NCBI GenBank assembly: GCA_013368315.1
Contig: JAACJM010000046.1
Coordinates: 62,001 to 126,000, forward strand
DNA length: 64,000 bases
DNA from: Tetrapyrgos nigripes
Taxonomy: Eukaryota > Basidiomycota > Agaricomycetes > Agaricales > Campanellaceae
Reading direction: 5' to 3'
The position numbers were made by a program, and so were the translations under genes. Every line of letters starts with the position of its first letter. Within the stretch, counting starts at the first letter, position 1. Shown here piece after piece: positions 33,390 to 43,890 of the stretch. A model generated the notes under the pieces. The model had not been told where the DNA came from. It made no database searches and saw only the letters and a program-made list of their open reading frames with translations.

Positions 33390-34489
33390 TTAGGTCTAGT
33401 CGCTAGACAAACCAGTTCGTTTACCAGATTTCTGATGAGAGATATCTGATGCATCCAACATGTAATTACAATCCCTGACTCCTACTAACACTCAATGATT
33501 ACCTGCAAACTGCATACAGACTCAGAGGCTTGATGGACCATAGTAAACTACTATATAGTACTTAGCTAATCGTGTGGCAGACTATAAAAGCACACTTCAA
33601 TTACCTTATCATACCTTCATACAGATACAATGCAATGGCAATATGAGTATTGCTCCTGTGGAAAGCAGTCGTCTACAGTTCATCCTCAGTGGGAGGTGTC
33701 ATACCCCTTGAGCTGCTTAACTTTGTCTTCTCAGTGCTCAGTCTTTACCTACCAAACATTCCACTTGTTGTATTGTGTGGTCCTTGCAGAGGTGTACTAA
33801 GTCTTCTTTGATTCTGAGCCAGTTTTGTTTTCACCTTCATCCTGCACTTAGTTTGTCTTCAGAGGTAGCTGCACCTATTCAAGCAGTGTATTATCATCTT
33901 TTTCTGCCCATCCCCAGTTTTGTTTCATGTATTTTTTGGCATATCACCACAGGGCACCCATATATCCTCTCTCCATTGTCTATAATCCATCCTCTACCAC
34001 ATACCAATCCTCCCCATCACCTACCTTTTACATCCTTTTACCCTTTATCCCCCATCTGGACTAGTCTTCACCCAGTCGAAGTGCTACTCTATCTCATCTT
34101 GACTTTGATTATACTTCTTTTGCTTCTTTTTCTTGAAGATTTGGTTCATCTAGATCTACACCTTGTCTTCAGTAGAAGGTAGTTGTTGGTTGAGTCATTT
34201 GCCTTCGACCCCACACTCAGTGTCTCAGACTACTAGCATCAGGGAAGTTGAATGGATGCCCAGCCAAGTCAATAGAGCAATGGTAATACCGAGCAGTCTG
34301 CTAGGCTGCACAGTAGGAGATTTCAGGCTCCAAGAACATGGTAGTTCAGAGCTAAGTAAAATCTTATTATGTAAGTAAATACAAAGCAAATATATATCTA
34401 CAGTCCATTGGGCAGTAATACGTAGCTACTGACTACATAACCATCACAGTGCCCCCCCACTGTCCACATGGGTCTGTAGATCCAGAAAA
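33390..34489. other. Anonymous interval
   Basis: Only a Leu/Ser/Pro-rich 135-codon frame (33775-34182) is present, which looks like chance in pyrimidine-rich DNA. No repeats with a second copy in the window were noticed. Confidence 0.3.
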
Positions 34490-34578
34490 CAAATAAGAGA
34501 AATTGCTGCACTGCTCACCAAGTTGCCCCCCCAGAATATAGCCTCCTGAATTATCCAAGACAGATATATCACTTCAAG

Positions 34579-35899
34579 ATGAAAGTAGTTAAACTACTTA
34601 CTCGACACTATTGGTGGCCTAGCATCTATGGAGATGTCAAGAGATATGTCAAAGGATGTCATATATGTCAACAAACAAAAACCTTTCCAGGGAAACCAAG
34701 AGGACTACTAAGTCCTAACAAGATCCTGGAACAAATTTGGCAAATTATCTCTTGTGATTTAATCACACATCTTCCTCCATCACATGGGTATACTGCTATC
34801 CTTGTCATTGTAGATCAACTCAGTAAAAGGATGAGAGCACTAGCAACTTATGATGAAGTTACTAGCAAAGGCATAGCACAGTTATTTTTGGACCATGTCT
34901 GGAGGGATTTTGGATTACCCAAATGGGTTATTAGCGATCAAGGATCAGTCTTTGTTAGCAAATTTCTAAAATCCCTCTACAAGATTCTGGGCATCAAAAT
35001 GAATGTTTCAACAGCATATCACCCTCAAACCAATGGGCAAACAGAACGTGTCAACCAAGAAATTGAACAATACTTGCGACAAGACAACTGGGATGAGTGG
35101 CTACCTATGGCAGAATTCTGCTATAACGATTGAGAACACAGTTCTATAGGCTACACTCCCTTCTATATGACTAGTGGCTTTCATCCTCGAAAAGCTACTG
35201 AACCATTTGTTGACATCACCAACAAACCTGCAACAGATTTCTTTGATCAGATGGAAAAGGCCAGAACAGATGCTAAAGCGTGTCTTACAAGGAGTGCAGA
35301 GTTGATGAGGAAATACTACAATAGAGGAAGGAATGAGGATCCAGAGTACAAGAAGGAAGATAAGGTGTATATTGAAGGGAAGAATATCACTACAGAACAA
35401 CCAAGCACCAAAGTTGTGGACAAACAATATGGACATTTTCCTATTAAGGAAAAGGTAGGGAGTTCCTCATACTGAGTGGATATTCCAAAAACCTGGAAGA
35501 GTATTCACCCCGTTTTCCATACATCATATTTTCATCCTCATTATTCTTTGGTTGTGATTGAACCATCAGCAAGACGACATTAGTTGAGAACCTGCTACTA
35601 TCGAAGATGGCTCACCAGTCTATGACTTCAAAGAAATCCTAGATTCCCATATGCATTATAACTGGAAGAAGAAGAGATCGTTTTTGGAGTACCTGATGAA
35701 GTGGTTGGGGTATTCAACAGCAGAGAATACTTGGGAACCAGTGGTAGAGTTGGAAAAGAAGTGTCAGGAACTAATAACCAAGTTCCACACAACAAATTCA
35801 GCAGCACCTCGGAATATCAAGACAATCCTTTCTTATACTTTGGAGCCAAAGAAATCCCAAGCATGGGTCTATGGAATCTCTCAAGTGTCTTCAGGGTGA
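34579..35899 (+). pseudogene. Gypsy-5 integrase and chromodomain
   Basis: Zinc-binding part RHYWWPSIYGDVKRYVKGCH with following CQQTK; core acidic residues in SCDLITHLPP, WVISDQGSVF and ...VNQEIEQYL (DDE). A TGA interrupts at 35131 (CYND-stop-EHSS, probably CGA originally) and further stops occur near 35473 and 35580. The C-terminal frame 35651-35899 has FLEYLMKWLGYSTAENTWEP, the chromodomain aromatic-cage/WEP signature that directs integration to marked chromatin in related elements. Confidence 0.8.
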
Positions 35900-35920
35900 A
35901 GACCCTTAAGAGGGGGGTAA

Positions 35921-36350
35921 TGTCATGAACCTTTCATTCCTCATTTAAGAAACCCTTAGAAGGATTCTCGATCCTTCTTTATCTATCCAATTGCCACTAC
36001 CCACTTTCCCCTAATGAGATCGACTTCTTCCGAGCTGGATCATTTATCACTCCATAAGATTGCAAGCACATTGTCATAAGACCTTATCTTTACTCTAGTC
36101 TGGTCTTATCACACAGACCTTGCCTTATTCTACTCGATTCTTTAGTGTCATCGTCACCTCACCTAAATATCTTCAGCTCAGTTCTGACACCCATTCATCA
36201 AGGAATGGGGTTTGCTGGGACTCAGATGCACAAAGATGCTATCCAATTGTCAATGCTGGCAAAGTTGGACATTTCAGAAAAGTGTGGAAAAGTATGGTTT
36301 TTTGAATGGGGATTCTGGAATGGAAGGTTTGGAATTGGGAGATAATGTGT
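35921..36350 (+). repeat. Gypsy-5 3' LTR (start clear, end uncertain)
   Basis: Begins TGTCATGAAC right after the polypurine tract, as gypsy-2's 3' LTR does at 62083. The 3' end was not located, because there is no second copy in the window. Confidence 0.5.
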
Positions 36351-37498
36351 GTTGAGACCTTTGGGACATAATAGACAACTCGGAGATGGAAGTCTAAAAT
36401 ACTGTTAAGTCTGGGTGGATCCTAGTGCTAGGAAACACTATGGACCCAGACAGAGGTCTATGAGAAGAAGTGGAACAAGGATGAATCCAGGTGGAACTGG
36501 ATGGGAAGAGAATAGACAGGAGAAGAGAGGACCTGGCACTGTGGGCATAGGCTCTTTTCAATGAGAAGAGCCTGAGAATATTGTGAGAAGATCTCAAATC
36601 CGCTAAAAAAAGCATCAGTGAGAAGAGTCTGAGAAGATTTGAAATAATCTCAAAATCTTCCTGGCCCTGTACTCAATGAGAAGAGTGTGACTCTTCTCGT
36701 TGAGAAGAGTCTGAGATTATAATGAGAAGATCAAATGTAATCCTAAGGAATCCTGGCAAATCCCACTGGCCATGTGATAGCCATGTGGTGGCTTTGTATA
36801 AATCAATTCACAAGTGCTGCGAGGCAACCAATGCCTGGGAAAACTTTCTTTTTCAAAAATTAGACTTGGCCATTGTGTTAGCAAGCAAGAGCATGGCCTT
36901 GTGGCTTAGTGGTTTCAGTGTCTCATTTGCTTACCTAAATTTTTGAGTTTGCTCTGACAAGAGTTCAATCCTTTCTTGGAACATTGTCTTTTTGCACTAT
37001 CTCAACTTAGCTTGCCACTAAAAGACTTTTTTCATATATACAGTCCATAGTAAATAATTCCAGAGACATTCAGATGATTGTACATGGTCAATGCTTGATA
37101 AGTATATACAATATCACTGCTATTGTTGTCAGCTTAAATTATATCATCTCCAATAGTTTTTCTGAGGTTTCCTGACCATCTAATGGAATAGAATCTAGAT
37201 TTATAAAAGATGTATGCTCTGGGAGAAATGGGAATGTTTTTTCTGAGTTGACTAGAATTCTAGATTGAGCAAGATCCTTCAGTATCAGACAGAAATCTAG
37301 ACATACTGGTATTTTGATCGGTTTCAGGGTTTGCAGTGTCATTGACCTGAGTAGATGGTGTGTCTCTGAGGATAATCATAAGCTTCAGAGAGTCTAGTTT
37401 TATAATTAATTCAACATACTAAGGTCTTCTTACAGCTGAACAGTAATTTAGAATCACTTTACTGCTATTACAAGGAAAGACTCCTGTAGTGTTCCTTC
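36351..37498. other. Anonymous interval left of TEK-2
   Basis: 36450-36730 is a degenerate purine-rich repeat (AATGAGAAGAGTCTGAGA type). No gene is supported; frames are short and lack features. Confidence 0.4.
36590..36730 (+). repeat. Degenerate GAGAAGAGTCTGAGA minisatellite
   Basis: At least four imperfect units (AGTGAGAAGAGTCTGAGAAG, AATGAGAAGAGTGTGACTCT, GTTGAGAAGAGTCTGAGATT, AATGAGAAGATC), with further decayed units upstream to 36460. Confidence 0.6.
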
Positions 37499-37730
37499 GA
37501 GGCAATGTAGCCCCGATATATAAATACCCCTGGGATCCCCTCACCCTCAATAGTACAATACAGGAGGGATATGGCCAGGGGGATACCAAGGCTAGTTTTA
37601 GCCTGCTCAGGTAGCGGTATATGAATATGGGACAGGTACAAGAAGTTAGGCAGGGGTTGGGCCTGGCAGGGCATTGGCATCTAGTGGCATGGCACTGTTT
37701 TCCAGCACTTACATATCACTTGAGATCTTG

Positions 37731-37926
37731 CTTACAGTAACCCAAGTGTAGGATTTGGAGATACATACAATGTTATGGAGCTACACTGCTTACATCCATA
37801 GGTGCATATTTAATAACCAATTATCACACTTACAGTAAGCCAAGTGTAGGATTTGGAGATACATACAATGTTACAGAGCTACACTGCTTACATCTGTAGG
37901 TGCATATTTAATAACCGATTATTGCA
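37731..37926 (+). repeat. Tandem duplication, 2 x 98 bp, in TEK-2
   Basis: CTTACAGTAASCCAAGTGTA starts at 37731 and 37829; the units are almost identical. TEK-1 has a single, more diverged counterpart near 1210-1340. Confidence 0.85.
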
Positions 37927-37982
37927 TGGGCATGGGGACTTGACCACAGGTTTGATTCCCTCAACCCGTATCTCAATATGGT

Positions 37983-38163
37983 TGTCACCACAGATGGCGA
38001 TGCATATTTGGAGCTTGGAAAAATCTTAAACTTAAAAAATGACAGATTTTTGCTCAGCCCCAGGCATACTCCATATGGAATATCAGCCTCAAATCAGTCC
38101 CATATGGAGTAGGCCCAGGGAGCAAAAGCTGCTTTGAAAAATCGGTAATTTAAGTTCATGTGT
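37983..38163. mobile_element. Small fold-back (MITE-like) insertion in TEK-2
   Basis: About 180 bp absent from the matching place in TEK-1 (between ATATGGT and TGCATTGAGG). It contains inverted arms at 38031-38079 and 38099-38154 that pair with mismatches (CTTAAA...GATTTTT...TACTCCATATGG). No coding capacity. Confidence 0.6.
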
Positions 38164-38745
38164 TGCATTGAGGTCATTGCTAGAGCATGTAGGCCAGCTC
38201 ATATCAATCTTACAGCCCACTAATTAGGATAATCAATTGCTGCTCTCAGGTTGGAGTTTGGGCAGGAATTATGGTCTCACACAGACAAGCATGGGACTTG
38301 TAAAAATTTTCCAGTCCAGTATTGGCTATTGTCAGAACTTACAATCATTCTATAATTGCTCAAAGTATGTATGAGGTCCCACTACAATACTGGTGTCACT
38401 GTCTCGTTCATTTCATGGTCACTGTTTGAGCTTTCATACTTGTAAAAACTTTGCAATCCAGTATTTCAATACAATTATTCAGAATCTACTTATGTACTAT
38501 AATTGCTGTAATATTCTCGTCATGTATGAAGTCCACTACAATACTGGGATGCAAGTCACTGTCTCATACAGTTCACAGCTACTCTTTGAGCTTTCATACT
38601 ATGTGCCCATATATATATATACCAGTTAGCTATATCAACCTTCTATATACAAGTCCACAAATAAATACAAGTCAAATAACACATAGATACAGTCCACAAT
38701 GCCCATGACAGCAAGAAAGACAAGCTCCAGAATGACCAGCCATGA

Positions 38746-39500
38746 TCACTTCCCTTTGGGCTTGAATGTTCCTCTCCTTTCTTGCCCCTCTTCTTACTCA
38801 CTTCCATCTCCTCAATCTCAGCAGCCTGACGACGAGTAATTCTCTGATTTGGTCCACTTTCCTCCATCTGAGCAGCCTTCCATTTCTTGGATGGGTTCTT
38901 GAACTTGGCACTCTTGTAGACGGGTTCAAGAGTTTCCTTGGCAGTTATCATGAGGTCCACCCATTCAGCAAGTGCAAAGTTCTGATCAGGATTGCATTGA
39001 TTGAAGTTGTCCTCATCTGGGTCTCTGAGAATCATGGTAAGACACAGCATTAAACCCACCAAAAACTTGAACAGGCCATGCTTGCCTGACATTGTGTCCA
39101 AGGGAGCAAAGTCTGTTTCACCCTTCTCGAATGTCCCAAAGTCTTCCCACCATGCCTGCAAGCCCTTAACCTCAGTCTCAATGCTATGGTTCCTGGGCTC
39201 AACAATAGCCCAATATGGGCAACCGGCCTTTTTCCATTCCCGAATCCCAGCCCATTCCATCTTTGACCAAAGCACTCCATTGTTCTCATCTATCTGGAGA
39301 TAGATGTCTACCAGATCCTCAAACTGACCCACCCACTCCTCTGTCTCTGGCACTGCATCCAGGTAACAGCCCCATTCTCTGAGAGAGAGATGTAAGTTTG
39401 GCCAGAACTCACACACTCTCTCTCAGATGGTGCCAGCAAATTGCCTCCCTGGAGATAACGTATGGCCCTCCTCCGGAACCTTTGTGGAAGTGACAGTATC
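38746..39500 (-). pseudogene. Gene A of TEK-2, 3' part (interrupted by gypsy-2)
   Basis: Encodes the C-terminal Trp-rich domain (SLREWGCYLDAVPE, WAIVEPRNHSIETEVKGLQ, FGTFEKGETDFAPLD) and basic tail of gene A. Relative to TEK-1, one small indel near 39415 (after REAICWHHL) and another before the stop at 38746 shift the frame. The upstream exons are found at 62595-64000, on the far side of the 23-kb insertion. Confidence 0.8.
39496..39500. repeat. Left target-site duplication of gypsy-2 (GTATC)
   Basis: GTATC directly precedes the LTR start TGTCA and recurs at 62590-62594 directly after the LTR end TGACA. Confidence 0.9.
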
Positions 39501-39942
39501 TGTCACAAACTGCTACAGTTCTTTGCCCTCCTTCCTCTTTTACTTCACTATCAAACCCTTTTTCTGATCATTTGTCCATCGCATTTCCTCGATAAACCCT
39601 TTAACCTTATATTTCTGACTTTGAACTTTATAAAACCTGTCAAACTCTATAATAACTGTCAATCAATCTTCCCATCTTTCTTATCTCTTATCCATTCTTC
39701 CTATCTTTAACTTGATTGATCCGATCTATATGGCACCATTCTATTTTTACTTACTTTTCTCATCCCTTTGCATTTCTCATATATACTCGAGATCTCTTGT
39801 AACTGATTCCCCAGTTCGTTCACTTTGTCTCCACTCCGTACTACTACTACACAGTGTAGAGCCTAGTCAGCTTACTCATTTCTCTCTCTCTTTCTATCTC
39901 ATCTACACCTCTCTCAATCTATCTGCTTTGTATCTGCTCTTT
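39501..39942 (+). repeat. 5' LTR of gypsy-2, first part
   Basis: Matches the 3' LTR from its first base with few substitutions and some indels, up to TATCTGCTCTTT, where the MULE begins. The remaining end of the LTR is at 50271-50307. Confidence 0.9.
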
Positions 39943-40083
39943 CGGACACAAGAATTCTGCGTCTACGTGCATCTTTCGTGCGTCTTTTTCATGCGTCTTG
40001 CGTCTACGTGCGTCTAGGTGATTTTAATTTTTGTGCGTCTTGAGTCTAGGTTCGTGCATCTCACATTTAAATTTGTGCGTCTT
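39943..40083 (+). repeat. MULE left terminal inverted repeat with TGCGTCT sub-repeats
   Basis: From CGGACACAAGAATTCTGCGT inward, TGCGTCT or a one-base variant recurs about eight times (39958-40083). The right end shows the inverse unit AGACGCA. Confidence 0.75.
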
Positions 40084-40663
40084 ATAGCAGTTCTCAATGT
40101 GGGCATTACGAATGTAGTAACAAAGCCTGTTATGCCATCTCAGCCACAGTATATATAGTTGACACTTTAGTACTAGAAAAATGTTCAATAAAAATGCTCG
40201 GTTCAGGCCTTGACATCTGCTCAATAGTTATGAATCCATTAGAGATATTTACTGTACATATAAACCTTTATCCAGTCCAGATTCATACATTGTTGTTACT
40301 TACAGGAAGGCTAGAATGCGTGAGAAAAGGTTATGGCAATTTCTGTCTTTATTGTTTGACAATGATTCATCAGACCAGGGCATGAATGTGCTCCACAAGG
40401 GCGCCGATCAGTCGGCCACCATGCTCGCAAAGACCAAAGTATCAAGCAGGCGCCGCCAGGTACCGCCAAGTCCGGTTTAGGGTGCAGCCGCCATCAGCCA
40501 CCATCAATTCACACGAAGTTGATGGGCAAAGGGGGCCATATTTAACAAGTCGTTCAGCCCACTTGCATCCTTTTCGCGTTTCCCTTTCTTCTGATGCGCA
40601 AGTGGTTTGTAAGTTTGAGTCAAGATTGTTGTGTAGTCTTAGTACAATCATTTCCGTATACAG

Positions 40664-41260
40664 ATGCAGATCCGTAGAAGCATTGCCCATTGGGTAGATC
40701 CCGATGTTTCTGGGTCACACCTGGAAGAATTGCATGATCAGACCACTCGGAAACGAAAACGCAAGCCAGTTATCGTTGATACCAGTGGTACGTGTATACA
40801 GTGTTAGGAACTTTTCTTTTCCTAGGACTTACGCAACATCATTAGACTCGGAGTTGATCCATTTAATCAAGAAGTGGCGCAAGAGACGAAGGCACGGTCA
40901 GTTGTTATCATCTGACTTTTTAGATGTCTTTGTTAATACTATGTTCTTGATAGCCCCAACACAGGAACATCGCCCAGAAGGTATGTGTGGATATATCTAT
41001 GAAAAGAATGCAATTTCATGCAATTCAGGACAAAATGCATCAAGACAGTGTTCCCGATGTGAGTTTTGACTCAGATACTATTCTTTCAGCTCTCAAAATA
41101 TCATATGGCTAGGCTCCCCATATCACCCATGCTCAAAGCATCGACAACGTTCAAGTTCTTGCTCATCTCAAGGTAGACATAAAAAAGCACGGCAAGGCAG
41201 CTGTGATTGTCTTCTCATTTAAAAGATAGTGCTACATCTGATTAATTAATCTGTTACAGA
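40664..41260 (+). CDS. MULE composite gene, 5' exons (basic, NLS-like)
   Basis: Possible start at 40664 (MQIRRSIAHWVDPDVSG), followed by RKRKRKP (a nuclear-localisation-like cluster) and a donor at about 40789. The next exon reads ATSLDSELIHLIKKWRKRRR (about 40826-40900). The exon chain to the downstream repeats is not resolved, and the stretch 40386-40660 is probably leader. This is the N-terminal part of the transposase gene or a separate small gene. Confidence 0.4.
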
Positions 41261-41261
41261 C

Positions 41262-41880
41262 AGATCAAGCTCTGAGCCTCCATGCCATAGAGGTCGACCT
41301 CGTTATGCTCAGAAATCGCAGCAAGATGATTGTGAGTGTTTTTTCTTCAAAATATCATTTCTTTTTGATTGATCAATTAACTTTTTGATAGACCGATCCA
41401 GCTCTGAGCCTCCAAGTGGCAGACACTGGTCACAGTCTTCTCAGAAAGCACAGCAGAATTACAGTATGTACTTTATTATGTATAATACTCAATAAATAGA
41501 AGTGGCTAATTAACTGTACCTTTACAGAGAACACTGGGCCCACACAAAGTAGAGGTCGCACCCAAGTCTCCCATAAAGTACATCAAAGTCTCAGTAAGTA
41601 ATTCATCCTTTATACCACCAATTGATTGTCACCACAACTAAAAAATTCTACCTCTACAGACAGCTCAGGATCTGAGCCTCCAAAAAATAGACAAACTTCA
41701 AAGTCCTCCCACATTAAAAAGCAGGAAAAGAGGGGTAAATACTGTATGTTTTATGTTTCACTGATTGCCACTTCAATAGAATTTAATTATTCTTACAGCC
41801 AGATCAAACTCTGAACACCACACATCCTCCGAATCCTCATCTGATACTTCCTCTGATTCAAGTCACACCACAAGAAGCCC
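41262..41880 (+). repeat. Array of five duplicated micro-exons with their introns (period about 130 bp)
   Basis: Each unit is an acceptor (ACAG or ATAG), an exon of 65-80 bp and a donor plus intron. Exons begin near 41264, 41393, 41526, 41661 and 41800. Encoded starts are DRSSSEPPCHRG, DRSSSEPPSGRH, ENTGPTQSRGRT, DSSGSEPPKNRQ and ARSNSEHHTSSE, followed by basic/Ser/Gln-rich tails. The product is a low-complexity, phosphorylatable-looking Ser-Glu-Pro and Lys/Arg repeat region. Exon phase is conserved, so units can be gained or lost without frame damage. Confidence 0.7.
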
Positions 41881-43890
41881 TCAGCTCATCATGACAAAGA
41901 ATTTCCAACTCTTGATCTCACCAACCCTGCGCCAGAGACGGCCTTTGTTCCACTAAAACCGCAACCAACTGCTGATGCTCGAACCATTTATGATGAAGGT
42001 GTCATATATACATCTCTCAGCAAGCTCAATGGTGGTCAATGGACTCCATGGCCTCAGGGTCCCTTTGCAATCAAGCTTAGTGATGAGGAGTTTCAGAAAA
42101 CAAAGCACCTGCACACGCATTGGGTGACAAAGCAAAATCCTCTGAATGGTGGAAAGGGTTCACTGGAGTCAAAAACACCACAGGGGGGGAAAGTTACTCG
42201 ATATGTCTGCCAGGGAGCAATAAAATGCACCAATGAAGACTGTGTCCGTGTAAGCAGAACCAGGCCAAACAACTCCAGGAACCTTGCCAGACTTGTGGTG
42301 ATGCTCTTGAACATTATCCATGCCCCAACATTTTCCTCCTTATCAGATATGGCCAAAAAGGAGGCAACCCCTCTACAATCCAATATCTCTGGATTAATGG
42401 CAATCTTCACAACCATGCTCAGTTTGCCAGTGTTTCGCGAGCGACAGCTCAGGAGGACAAATGGATTGAACGGAGGTACAAGAAAAATCCCGATCTTACC
42501 ACGTCTCAAGTCATTCATGGCACCAAAACAAGTGATGGATTTAGTGCTGGAGCAGGAAGCAAAGGGCAGAAGTTCAGAAGTCCAGCATATGTGGGGTACC
42601 GGTGGGCTAAACTGAAGAAGCAGGATGGGGCGGCCATGAGGAATTCATTTGGACACTTCAAGAAGCTTCGGCAATGGAAGGAGAGCCACCCTGATGTGCT
42701 GTGCAAGGACTTTACTGGAGACAGTGCAACTGTCATTTCAGTGCAGACACTGTGGATGAGGGATCAAGCCATACCAAACCAACAACGGGGTTCGGATTAT
42801 GATGCAGTGGAGGGTCTTATGTCTGATGCAGCACACAAGTACTTCAATGATCGAGATGCGCATCTGATTGGGACTTCAACATTTTCACCTGTTCTTGAGA
42901 GATGGGTCCCAATCTTGTTCAGCTATGCTGATGGAGCAACTGCCAAACACTACGAGATCCACTTTCTCATTCTTTTCAAAGGCATTGCTGAGCGTGCCTG
43001 GGAGATAGACATGGACATCAAGGATGAGCTGTTTTTAATGGCAAGTTTTAGTTTTCTTGACTCTACTCAATTACTTAAGAATGTATTTTTGATCAGGTGG
43101 TTGATTTTAGCCCTGCACAGAGAATTGGCTTCATCGAGGCCTTTATTCTGTTCTTTCTCAGCCAACCAGAGGAAATCGATGATCGATCTGAAGAGGAGCT
43201 GTGAAAAGCTGGCCAGGCACTTCTCAAGGGTTGCGAATATCACTACAGCAAATCCATCACAAAAGTGTCACGCATACATAATGTGGTGCCCCAGGAGACA
43301 CGAAGAGAGTTTCAGAAATTGTCCAAATCACTTGTCACACTCAACGATATTAGTGAGTTCGAGATAGCGGTTGGCACCATCAAAAAGAAATGGCCGCTTT
43401 CCAAACGGTGGATGGACTGGTGGCTTAATCCTGAAGTGGCTTGCATGATTTTTGCTGCGTTGTGTAAAATGACCCCTGAAATGGCTGCGAAGTTGCCTAG
43501 TACCTCAAACCCAGAAGAGGCTTTGCAGGCAAATCTCTACAAGGCAGTTGGATCGAGACACAATGATCTCTATTCTGGCTTTAATGGTTTCTTGGCATTT
43601 GAGCAAGAGTTAAGGATGCGGTATCAAAATGTCTTAGGTTAGTTTACATAAATATCATTCATTCAGTCATTGTTACTCACATATTTCTATAGTTGGTATT
43701 CCAAACCACTATGGTGAATCCGACCAGCATCGATGTCTTGTGTCCCAGACGCTCCATGGTACCACCCATCCATCCCGAAAGCGCCAGGCTCAGGCTGCGG
43801 GACGTGTGAACCACGCACGTGAAACCAATCCTTTTGACACTCAGTGATCGCTGGCTCCACTCCGTCGTGCTCATAAAAGGGGGACACAAA
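41880..43890 (+). pseudogene. MULE transposase with WRKY-GCM1-type zinc finger
   Basis: N-terminal Zn module: YVCQGAIKCTNEDC ... CQTCGDALEHYPCP ... NHAQF (C/H pattern of WRKY-GCM1 fingers, about 42200-42430). Then VIHGTKTSDGF, RGSDYDAVEGLMSDAAHKYF, RWVPILFSYADGATAKHYEIHF and, after an intron at about 43040-43096, VVDFSPAQRIGFIEAF, KRWMDWWL and GIPNHYGESDQHR. This is the catalytic region of mushroom GCM-type MULE transposases. A one-base loss near 42268 (inside the finger), a stop near 43200 and a stop at about 43846 break the frame. Confidence 0.75.

Larger units (their letters stand above)
34490..36350 (+). mobile_element. Gypsy-5: 3' fragment of a chromodomain Ty3/gypsy element
   Basis: Starts within the integrase and runs through a chromodomain, a polypurine tract (AAGAGGGGGGTAA, about 35908-35920) and an LTR beginning TGTCATGAAC at 35921. 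It is a relative of gypsy-1/2, not the same subfamily: the integrase differs throughout and the LTR matches only at its first bases. Confidence 0.8.
37499..39500 (+). mobile_element. TEK-2, left part: second copy of the KDZ-type element
   Basis: Begins GAGGCAATGTAGCCCCGATA exactly as TEK-1 does at 963, continues through the subterminal region and the 3' part of gene A, and stops at the gypsy-2 insertion point (39500). It resumes at 62590. The right end of the element lies beyond 64000, so its transposase is not visible. Confidence 0.85.

Noticed and set aside
33775..34182. 135-codon hydrophobic ORF as a membrane protein
   Set aside because: Pyrimidine-rich low-complexity DNA with no start context, homologous copy or conserved motif.
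38746..39500. Independent truncated gene unrelated to 62595-64000
   Set aside because: Target-site and LTR analysis shows that the two pieces are one gene split by gypsy-2.
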